Positions 8,601 through 16,800 of a stretch of 38,975 nt of DNA are shown one piece after another. The notes beneath the pieces are model-generated. The model had not been told where the DNA came from. It saw only the letters and a list, made by a program, of their open reading frames with translations, and did no database searches. How positions within the stretch are numbered: the stretch's first letter is position 1; every line of letters starts with the position of its first letter. A program made the position numbers and the translations under genes. This stretch comes from Candidatus Poribacteria bacterium (lineage in GTDB: Bacteria > Poribacteria > WGA-4E > PCPOR2b): positions 1 to 38,975 of the forward strand of contig JAJDUM010000008.1 of NCBI GenBank assembly GCA_022826645.1, given 5' to 3'.

Positions 8601-9758
8601 GTCTGGTTCGGAAGCGAAGAACACGGAATCAGTCGATACGATAAGGCCTCCTCATCCTGGACGGTTTTTACAAAAGAGGATGGACTGTTGGATAATCGCA
8701 TCAACTATCCAACTTTGAAAGCCGATAGCAACTTCATCTGGATGGGCAGCCGCAGCGGTCTCAGTCGTTATGACATGCGTAAAGATAGCTGGACGGTATA
8801 TACGGGAAGACGCGCCCTACCCGCTGAAATGATACATGCGGTCGCTGTCGATTCGCGCTATGTTTATTGTGGAACAGAGCGGGGTGCAAGGCGCTACGAT
8901 AAGCAAAATGACTTTTGGCTAGAGAAGCGCATCGTAGAGGAACCCGTGAACGATCTTGCCGTCGATGATAAGTACTTATGGATAGCAACCTCCCAAGGCG
9001 TTACCCGGTTCGATAAATCCGCGCATTGGGCAGACCTACACGAGGTTGAAAACGGCTTGGCTGATACATTCGTCAAAGTCGCCGATGTAGAGGGCCGCAC
9101 CTTATGGGTCGGTACGGATAAAGGGGTAAGCAGATACAATACGCTTTCGGACGACCCAAATGCTTGGGAGACTTTTAGGCGTGCGGATGATGTAGATACA
9201 ATGCTATTATCCCAAGAATACGCCAATAGCCTCGTAGATAATCGCGTTACCGGTATAGCGGTAGGAGATCGCTACGTCTGGGTAGGGACGGAGAGAGGCA
9301 TCAGTCATTATGACATGAAAAAGGAGGTATGGGTGACCTACACGGAGCGGGATGGATTGTACCGCAACAAAGTAAGTAGCATCTGCATTGATGGCGATTG
9401 GGTGTGGTTTGGTACAGAAGGTGGGGTCAGCAGATTAGACACAAAAACAGAAAAATGGAGTGTCTTCACAGCGTCTGACGGTTTAGCGAGCAACCAAATT
9501 ACCAGTATTGTTGTAAACGGCGATTTCGTCTGGTTCGGTAGTTTCGATGCCGGCGTGTCCGGCTACAATAAGGCAACAACGGAATGGAAACACTTCACAC
9601 AAAAAGATGGGCTCAGTCATAATCGGGTGTTTGCGCTTGCCGCAGATGGTAATTTCCTTTGGATAGGAACTGAACGCGGATTGAGTCGCTATGACACAAT
9701 GACAGATACGTGGACAATCTTTACCCCACATTTCGATGAAGAAGAAGACCGAAGGTGA
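5640..9758 (+). CDS. giant Reg_prop beta-propeller lipoprotein-like protein, paralogue 1
   Basis: A 1372-residue protein made almost wholly of 29 units of about 42 residues with the pattern DGLxxNxVxxIAVDGxYVWFGTxxGLSRYDKxxDxWxxYT. These match two-component-regulator propeller repeats (Reg_prop). Unlike hybrid two-component sensors, there is no Y_Y_Y domain, kinase or DNA-binding domain. The N-terminus has a basic arm, then a hydrophobic segment ending ISC (residues 31-47), a weak lipobox; anchoring in the envelope is likely. Units 17-20 are most diverged, and unit 15 carries a 40-residue insert (about 7771-7880). The start at 5640 fits the promoter, but Met31 (5730), right before the hydrophobic segment, is an alternative. 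Paralogue 2 follows after 12 bp. Ligand and function are unknown. Confidence 0.9.
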   Translation: MNLNVFGVLLNRFDQNREERVQLRERRPRIMTVGGWFIVILSFPISCMFITPDETPEANDPAATWKSTELLSDQVNAIAADAQHIWVATDKGINRFNKRENLWISYTVEDGLANNKVSSVAVDGNTIWFGTESGVSKYQPKIDKWTTYTRDDGLPSNRVMAIGVDGNYIWFGTDKGLSRYNKAIDVWALRTTDDGGLTSNEISAIAVEAEYVWFATDKGVSRYDKKIDSWTQLTKSAGLADDNVTTIAIDEDFIWFGTQNAGVSLYSTTEQTFVKTYTRTDLLETDKINYILVDGLYVWIGTANEGVQRYIKPVDTWVHYKIEDGLPSSNITAMAVDGQYVWFGTYEDGLARFDKIHGLWNIVKKADGLVSDNIRSIVEQDGVLWVGTAMGLSRFDMQSGEWKTYTKAQGLTTNYITRVVADGGAIWVGTSKGIGRYQNNQWKFWNRLHGLPSDFVLDIAVVDQTIWVGTRHGLWQYNQESDKWRTFEDLTGMRINAIATDNNSLWFGTDRGLAELTDGYFTFHTSHLTSHVNAIEVENDILWVGTRDGLSVFNKQERRWYHFTAEDGLPNSNVRTLAITEGALWVGTPSGLGVLPRNRWSPSTIKSEDWRLFDLTQPGAVMGHENVRDICVVDNQVWLGTIGGLGVYSQQDNAWRSIRAKERTVVLRHRGIQHTELDGDWVWFLAWQNTSNGEIIRYDKRTGTWTHYMKEDVTENHRGDSHQPVRDSRRVGKKNLHPSTPNEETPYIAQIDWMDVTNDSVWFATDGGVLAYYKESDTWRHYTTKDGLAANKTTTLMVDGNDVWVVLRDNRICRYRRDTDEWETHQVVFKEISPDMESYRTRLAADRRYVWAPAQREGVARYDKQNETWKRYTSADGLQDDTVGFVVVDNNDVWAYGGWGEGLSKYDVNTDSWVIIDSSKGLVADQIREVISGVDYMWVLYNQSWWEGDDTVPASGFHRANHTWQVFRGHPESVGNNFRDVQETTEFVWFGSEEHGISRYDKASSSWTVFTKEDGLLDNRINYPTLKADSNFIWMGSRSGLSRYDMRKDSWTVYTGRRALPAEMIHAVAVDSRYVYCGTERGARRYDKQNDFWLEKRIVEEPVNDLAVDDKYLWIATSQGVTRFDKSAHWADLHEVENGLADTFVKVADVEGRTLWVGTDKGVSRYNTLSDDPNAWETFRRADDVDTMLLSQEYANSLVDNRVTGIAVGDRYVWVGTERGISHYDMKKEVWVTYTERDGLYRNKVSSICIDGDWVWFGTEGGVSRLDTKTEKWSVFTASDGLASNQITSIVVNGDFVWFGSFDAGVSGYNKATTEWKHFTQKDGLSHNRVFALAADGNFLWIGTERGLSRYDTMTDTWTIFTPHFDEEEDRR

Positions 9759-9770
9759 TTAAAAAAAAAG

Positions 9771-12700
9771 ATGTACCAAATTCGTTTAGTCTTGGGGTTC
9801 ATAATACTCCTGTCTTTGGCAAATTGTGCCACACATGATCCACAGCAGATACCTCCTGATTTTTACGTCGATGAGGAGGGAGGAGTAATCAGCCAGCTCC
9901 TCAGTGATCGTGTCCTATCCCTAGCCGTCGATTCACGTTATTTGTGGGTCGGGACCGACCGGGGGCTGAGCCGATATGATAAAGCACAAGGGCGATGGGA
10001 TAACTTCACGATGAAAGACGGTTTGGCTCACAACCATGTTCTCTCCATCGCTTTGGACGACCTCCAAGTCTGGATCGGTACACGTGATGGTGTAAGTCGT
10101 TATGAGATAGACACAAATACATGGCGGCGCTACATGCCGCGCGATGGCTTGGCGGGCCGAGAGGTCTCCTACATCGCTGTCGATTCGAGATTTATCTGGT
10201 TTGGGACACCAAACGGACTTTCCCGCTACGACACAGAGACGAACAGTTGGGCACGGAAGCGCGAGGAGGATGGGCTTGCAGGTGACTTTGTTACGCAGAT
10301 CGTGATAGATGACGATTACATCTGGGTCGGTACGGAGAACGGGGTTTCCAGATACGACAAACTCACCGATTCATGGAACAACTATGATAAGGATAGCGGG
10401 CTTATTGATAACAGCGTGACTGCAATCGCCGCCGATGAAGATTCCGTTTGGTTCGGTACGGAGAATAAGGGACTCAGTCGCTATGACCAACGGAATTCGG
10501 AATTCGTCAGAGCGTATACCAAAAGGGATAGATTAACGAGCGACCAGATAAACGCATTGGCAGTAGATGGAACGTCGTTATGGTTAGGCACTGCCGACAG
10601 CGGTGCACAGCGGTATATCCTATCTGTCAATACATGGCGGGAGTACACAGCAGGAACGGGATTACCTTCCAATCATATAACGGCAATTGCCGCAGATGGC
10701 AATGTAGTGTGGTTCGGCACATACGAGCACGGACTGGTACGATACGACTTGCGGCATGAAACATGGAGAGTTTACAACGAAGTTAAAGCGTTGAGTGACA
10801 ATGATGTAAAGGATATTTTAGTGACGGATGAGTCCGTTTGGGTGGCAACACGATCCGGGTTGAACAAGGCGACCTATCTCGAAAACTCGGACTTTTCAGC
10901 GGGACTTAATTGGAGAACGTTGAGCAAGGCAGAAGGTTTGGTGGATAACTACATTACCACTGTGGTAGAAGTAGGAAAAGATCTCTGGGTTGGCACACCT
11001 CGCGGTTTGGGAGTACGGCGTGAGGGCGAGGACAAGTGGACATTTTTTACAGAGAAAGATGGATTGCCGCATGACTTCGTGACCTGCCTTGCGTGGGAAA
11101 CGGTGAATAGAGGCACAGAGAGAACATCTTTGCATCTATGGATTGGGACAAAGGCAGGGCTTTCGACCTACGATCCTCAAAACCGAAAATGGAATACACC
11201 TCCCTCCACCTTGCAAGCCTCCGGTTGGATCAACGATATCAAATTAGAGGAGAACTTTGTCTGGGTTGGTACGACAGAGGGACTCGTCTACTATGATCGG
11301 TCTACCCGCACTTCGGGCACACTGACTGAAGCGGATGGGTTACCCTCAGACGTGATTAACACCGTTGCAATAAAGGATAATTCTATCTGGATCGGCACAA
11401 CGTCCGGTTTAGCACAGATAGACAAATCGGTCGTCACGCCGCACGTCCCGATTCGTCAAGGATCCACTTCCCGTTCCGCCCGTCCCGATTCCATCGGGGA
11501 GGATTCCGATGCAATCGGAACACGGGGGATTTCACGTCCCACGTTTCACAATAACGTCAGAGCGATTTCTGTTAATCAAAGTATTATCTGGATAGGTGGG
11601 CCATCGGGATTGGCAAAGTACGATAGCACGACAGATCTGTGGACACATTACACCCGTGAGAATACCAACGGGGGACTCATCTCCGATAACGTTAAGGTCA
11701 TTTCAGAAGGCAGCGGCCAGCTTTGGGTGGGTACGATCGCTGGGGTCAGTTGTCTGGACAAAAAGACAGGCAGCTGGTCGAGACACGTTGCAGCGATGAC
11801 AACAGAGGTGCTGCACTCGAATTGGGTCAGCAAGTTGGCGGAGGATGGGGATGGACTCTGGTTTGGCAATTGGAAGGACTCTACAGAAGGTGCCATTGTA
11901 AGATATAACAGACAGACAGATACATTCCGCTTCTTCAGTAAAGAGGATCTTCCGTTGACATCTATCGAGATCCCAATCACGCGGATACACGCGTTGACTG
12001 TGGCTGAAAATGAAGTGTGGGTTGGCACCAACGGAGGATTATTGCGCTACGATAAAGCGACGGATACGTGGCGTCATTATACGGTGGCGGACGGGCTGCC
12101 AAACCATGAAGTTTGGAGTATGGCGCTTGATACCCAACACCTGTGGACGGCGCATATTGGCGGGGTGGTAAGTCGTTATTCTCTGGAAGCAGACACGTGG
12201 AAATCGTATGAAATTGTGCCGAGCGTAGAATGGAGTAACATTGGGACCATTGCCGTTGATCCGCAATATGTCTGGGTGACAACGGTTTGGGAGGGAATTA
12301 AGCGATACGATAAATTGTCAGATCGGTGGACCTCTATCACGGAAGCGCACGGTTTGGGTAACAACGAAACCAATGACCTACTCATTGACGGCGATGATAT
12401 CTGGGTCACGGGCTGGGGAGATGCTAGCCGTTATAATCGGCGGACCGAAGAATGGGAGATATTCTCAAGCCAGCGTGTGCTCTCAGATGTGAATTTCGGG
12501 ATTGATAAAGGGCAGGATGGTGTTTGGCTTACATACTCGGGGTGGAGCGGCGCGCTTGCATCGAAGTATAACAATAAAACCGATTCGTGGACAACATTGA
12601 ACCTCCCAGAGACTGAGGAGCTTGATTTCGGCCGTACAAAACAGGTTGTGGAGACTGCTGATACTGTTTGGTTTGCGGCAGATCGTCAGGGGTTGGCTCG

Positions 12701-13856
12701 GTATAACAAAGCTGCCAAGGACTGGGCATTCTTCGGTGAGGAGAATGGCTTGCCAAGCAGTGACATCATCGAACACTCCTTGGTGGTAGACGATGATTAT
12801 GTTTGGGTGGGGACTGCTGGAGGATTGAGTCGATATGATTTTAAAGAAGAGGTTTGGACCACTTTCACCCGGTCTCCACTGACACGAACACTCCGCGAAT
12901 CAAAAGTGTACGCAATTGCCGCCGAAGCACGTTATGTGTGGTTAGGGACGACCAACGGCTTACATCGCTACGACAAGCAGACAGACCGCTGGTTTGCTCC
13001 TCGTCTGAAGGGGATGGAAGATATAGAGGACGATACGCCAAGTGTCACCTGCCTAACGATTGACGAGAAATATGCGTGGCTCGGTACTAACAATGGTGTC
13101 CTGCGTTACGATAAAGCCGGCGATCGTTGGGAAAGATACACCGTTGAAAACGGTTTGCCATCCAATACCATCCGAGATCTGGATGTAAAAGGCTATGACC
13201 TATGGGTCTCTACCGATCGCGGTGTTGCGACCTTCAATCGCCTATCTGATGATCCGAATGCTTGGGAGTCGCACACACAGGCACTGGAAGTCGAAAGCAT
13301 GGGAGCCGATAAGAAATATGCACAAACACTTTTGAGCGACGATGTCCGTTGCGTTGCGATCGGTGAGAAGTTGGTCTGGTTCGGCACAGACAAAGGGACT
13401 TGCCGATATGATAAAGACAAAAAGACATGGGAAATCCTTGCTAAAAATGTTTCCGCTCTCGATAAGGTAGGGAGCCAGAGTAACCTGATAGACACTAGCG
13501 TCATTGTCATTGATGGAGAAGACATCTGGTTCGGTACGGGTAAGGGAGCGACAAAATACAACGTCGGATCTGGGGATTTCGTTACCTACACCCAATCGGA
13601 CGGTTTAGCAAGTGATATTATCACCTGTATCGCTTTGAATGGGGAGGAAATCTGGTTTGGTTCGGCGGATGCGGGCGTCGCACGGCTGGATAGAAACACG
13701 GGCGACTGGCGTGTCTTTAATATAGACGACGGCTTGTCCCATAATCGAGTTGAGGCAATCGCATTTGACGACGATCAGCTCTGGTTTGGCACAGAGCGGG
13801 GTTTGTGTCGGTACAATCAGAAAACTGGGACATGGACAAGCTATGCTGAAGATTAA
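9771..13856 (+). CDS. giant Reg_prop beta-propeller lipoprotein, paralogue 2
   Basis: A 1361-residue protein with a clear lipoprotein signal (MYQIRLVLGFIILLSLANC; lipid-modified Cys19), then 29 propeller units in the same register as its two neighbours. Shared landmarks are the extra residue in units 5-7 (GTENKG, GTADSG, GTYEHG), the NWKDSTEGAI expansion in unit 15 and the LSDDPNAWE insertion in unit 25. Unit 12 is interrupted by about 40 Ser/Arg/Pro/Gly-rich residues (about 11430-11552) encoded by palindromic DNA absent from paralogues 1 and 3. There is no kinase or C-terminal sorting domain, and the last blade ends the protein. It should sit on the periplasmic face or the cell surface as a multi-propeller scaffold or sensor; the ligand is unknown. 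Confidence 0.9.
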   Translation: MYQIRLVLGFIILLSLANCATHDPQQIPPDFYVDEEGGVISQLLSDRVLSLAVDSRYLWVGTDRGLSRYDKAQGRWDNFTMKDGLAHNHVLSIALDDLQVWIGTRDGVSRYEIDTNTWRRYMPRDGLAGREVSYIAVDSRFIWFGTPNGLSRYDTETNSWARKREEDGLAGDFVTQIVIDDDYIWVGTENGVSRYDKLTDSWNNYDKDSGLIDNSVTAIAADEDSVWFGTENKGLSRYDQRNSEFVRAYTKRDRLTSDQINALAVDGTSLWLGTADSGAQRYILSVNTWREYTAGTGLPSNHITAIAADGNVVWFGTYEHGLVRYDLRHETWRVYNEVKALSDNDVKDILVTDESVWVATRSGLNKATYLENSDFSAGLNWRTLSKAEGLVDNYITTVVEVGKDLWVGTPRGLGVRREGEDKWTFFTEKDGLPHDFVTCLAWETVNRGTERTSLHLWIGTKAGLSTYDPQNRKWNTPPSTLQASGWINDIKLEENFVWVGTTEGLVYYDRSTRTSGTLTEADGLPSDVINTVAIKDNSIWIGTTSGLAQIDKSVVTPHVPIRQGSTSRSARPDSIGEDSDAIGTRGISRPTFHNNVRAISVNQSIIWIGGPSGLAKYDSTTDLWTHYTRENTNGGLISDNVKVISEGSGQLWVGTIAGVSCLDKKTGSWSRHVAAMTTEVLHSNWVSKLAEDGDGLWFGNWKDSTEGAIVRYNRQTDTFRFFSKEDLPLTSIEIPITRIHALTVAENEVWVGTNGGLLRYDKATDTWRHYTVADGLPNHEVWSMALDTQHLWTAHIGGVVSRYSLEADTWKSYEIVPSVEWSNIGTIAVDPQYVWVTTVWEGIKRYDKLSDRWTSITEAHGLGNNETNDLLIDGDDIWVTGWGDASRYNRRTEEWEIFSSQRVLSDVNFGIDKGQDGVWLTYSGWSGALASKYNNKTDSWTTLNLPETEELDFGRTKQVVETADTVWFAADRQGLARYNKAAKDWAFFGEENGLPSSDIIEHSLVVDDDYVWVGTAGGLSRYDFKEEVWTTFTRSPLTRTLRESKVYAIAAEARYVWLGTTNGLHRYDKQTDRWFAPRLKGMEDIEDDTPSVTCLTIDEKYAWLGTNNGVLRYDKAGDRWERYTVENGLPSNTIRDLDVKGYDLWVSTDRGVATFNRLSDDPNAWESHTQALEVESMGADKKYAQTLLSDDVRCVAIGEKLVWFGTDKGTCRYDKDKKTWEILAKNVSALDKVGSQSNLIDTSVIVIDGEDIWFGTGKGATKYNVGSGDFVTYTQSDGLASDIITCIALNGEEIWFGSADAGVARLDRNTGDWRVFNIDDGLSHNRVEAIAFDDDQLWFGTERGLCRYNQKTGTWTSYAED
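11430..11552 (+). repeat. in-frame palindromic insertion in paralogue 2
   Basis: This low-complexity block breaks propeller unit 12. It contains CCCGAT/ATCGGG (11484-11489 and 11493-11498), TTCCGAT/ATCGGAA with a 3-nt loop (11504-11520), and then a TCACG...CACGTTTCAC stretch. The reading frame stays open. The CCCGATT...ATCGGG palindrome recurs in the intergenic region at 29288-29302, pointing to a dispersed short repeat. Confidence 0.6.
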
Positions 13857-13863
13857 TAAGAAC

Positions 13864-16800
13864 ATGAAAATCTTGATAAATCGAGAACCCTCGCGTGACG
13901 GGACGAGAGGACGACTATTGTCCGGTTATTTGGTCGTTTCTCTATCCTATTTTCAAGTTTTCATCCTGCTCTTTCACCTTGGATGTGGTCTCACCCAAAT
14001 CGACCCGTCGGCGAAAAAAACAGCTGTTCCGGAAGAAGCCGCGATTACCCAAACAGCGACGAAACAAGCGTTAGTCAGTGATAATGTCCGTTGTATATCA
14101 ATCTCCGCTGCCCAGGTCTGGGTAGGGACAGATCGAGGTGTCAGCGTCTATCATAAAGCGGATAACCGTTGGACGAAGTTAGACCGGTCCGATGGATTGC
14201 TCTCTGATGACATTACTGCGATAGCTGCCGACGGAGAATCTGTCTGGATAGGTACGACACTCGGTGTCAGTCTTTATGATCCCAACTCAGCGGAACGTTG
14301 GACAAAGTTCCAAAAACGGGACGGCATAGCAAGCAACAGCGTCACTGCTATCGCCGTGGATGGGAATCATATCTGGGTGGGGACCGAAGCGGGTATCTCG
14401 CGTTATGATAAGACGACAGGGGCGTGGGCGTTACAACAAGAGAAGGATAAAGATTCATTTAACGTAATCACGGCAATTGCTGTCGAATCCGAGTATGTTT
14501 GGTTCGGTACAGAAGACGGTCTCCGTCGATACGATAAACCCAAGGACGCGTGGAACACTTACACAAAAGAGGAAGGGTTGGTAGAAAACCATATCCGCTG
14601 GGTCGCTTTAAGTCCTGACGCTGTTTGGGTGGGTACGGAGAAATCAGGTGTAAGCAAGTTTAGTACAATCAACCAGACCTTTACTGAAAGCCATACCCGA
14701 ACGGATCTTATAGAGAGCGATTTCATTAGAGCGATTGCGGTTGATGGCGACAACGTCTGGTTTGGCTCGGCAGACCGTGGAATTCGACGATACATCACAA
14801 CAGTGGATACTTGGCTCAAGTACACGACAGCACAAGGTTTGGTCAGTGATCACATTACCGCGTTGGTTGTTGATGGTAGGAATATTTGGATTGGCACATA
14901 CGAGCACGGTCTGGGTCAATACGATAAGGTGACAGATGGGTGGATATGGTATTCTAGGCGCGACACGTTGGTATCGAATCAGATTCAATCACTGGCTGTA
15001 GCTGAGAACGCGCTCTGGGCAGGTACAAATAAAGGTCTGAGTCGCTACGCGCTTCATGAAAAAACGTGGAGAACCTACACCAAAGCAGATGGTTTAACGA
15101 CCAACTATATTACCGATTTAGCAGGTGACGACGACGGGACACTCTGGGTTGGAACGTCCTTGGGGCTAGGAACACTCGAAGGAGAACGGTGGCGTTTCTA
15201 TACCGAGCGGAATGGATTGGCAGACAATTTTGTTACCTGTATCGACCTTTCCGATAAGATCTGGGTCGGGACGAAAGGTGGATTAAGTGCCTTAATACAA
15301 GACCCCCTAACCTCTTCGTCACAATCGGGGCAGGTCGAGCAAATTCCGACAAGGCGAGGATCCTCGCAGAGCGGGACAAGAAGTCTCCACGAATCTACGC
15401 ACATCGCCGCGAATCAAATAAGTGTAGATTCACGTTTCGCGTTTCACGTTTCGCGCCAACCCTATCTCACCGGCAAGTGGGTAACAGCAGTGCTGGCAAT
15501 TGGTGAGGAGGTTTGGGCGGGAACGACTGAAGGGTTATATCGGAGAGATGCTACGAGGGATAAATTTGAACCGTTTCCCCCGATAACAGGTTATGTCAAC
15601 ACACTTACGTTCAGCCCGGAGGGAAGATTGCTCGTCGGCACTCGGAATGGGTTATGGATTATTCGACCTCCCTTTTATCCTCCCGCTAGCGGGGGGATAA
15701 GGGGGGTAACCCACATTACCGATGGTCTGCCAAACCTGAACGTTAGGGCTGTTGCAGTAGACAAAGAAATCATCTGGATCGGGACACCGGGTGGAGTTGC
15801 GCGCTTCGATGGTGTTAGAGTTCAACGAGTCTTTGCCATGCAGCCGGAGGGTTTGCTCCACAATAATGTTCAGAGCATTGCTGTCGTGGATCACCAGGTC
15901 TTTTTCGGCACGGCTGCCGGTGTTGCTGTCTATGACGTAGAGAAAGATCGGTGGGAGAAGCATACTCCATATCACGACACAGAAATTCTGAGAGAAGATG
16001 AGGCACGCTGGATGGAGTTAGATGGACACTACCTGTGGGTGCTTAACTGGGCGGCTTCCCCGAATGGCGCGATTCTTAAATTCGATCGCCGCACCGATAC
16101 GTGGATAGAGTATACAAAAGACGCACTGCCGATCTCCTCCGAAGTCCCATTTATCACCGCAATTCGACGGTTGGCGGTGGGGGCAGAAGACGTCTGGTGT
16201 GCTACAGGGGATGGCGGCGTGCTGCGATACAACAAAGCCTCTGATACATGGACACACTTCACAAGATCATCAGGCCTACCGGGGCATCATGCTACGCTAA
16301 TTGAACTTGATGAACCAAATGGCGTTTGGGTTGCCTTCCAAGGCGGCGTAGCAGCGCACTACGATACGCGGACAGAGAAGTGGCAATCAGTGGAGGTGAC
16401 GGAAGCAGGTCCCGGAAGGTACATCGAAGACATTGCCTGTACGAAAGATTATGTCTGGTTTTCCACAAATGGCGTTGGGGTCAAGAGATATGAGCGGACG
16501 ACGAAAACTTGGCGCTCATATACGGAAGCACAAGGTATGGCTTCGCGTTCCGGTGAGTGGATTGCCGCGGACGGAGAGGGGGTGTGGACCAGCGGCGGAA
16601 GTTCTTATTCGTGGGTCAGTGACCGGGGAGTGAGCGGTGTGAGTTACTATTCGCTCATCGACGATACTTGGACAATTTATGATAGACGGAAAGGGCTGCG
16701 AGTTAATTGGACCGGGGCCGGACAGGTGAGCGAGAACTACGTCTGGTGCTTCGGTTGGAGTGGTATCAATAGATATGATAAAACGGGCAGGTCGTGGACT

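Noticed and set aside
11484..11520. Nested palindromes as a possible terminator between propeller genes
   Set aside because: They lie in the middle of paralogue 2 with propeller units on both sides and no T-run.
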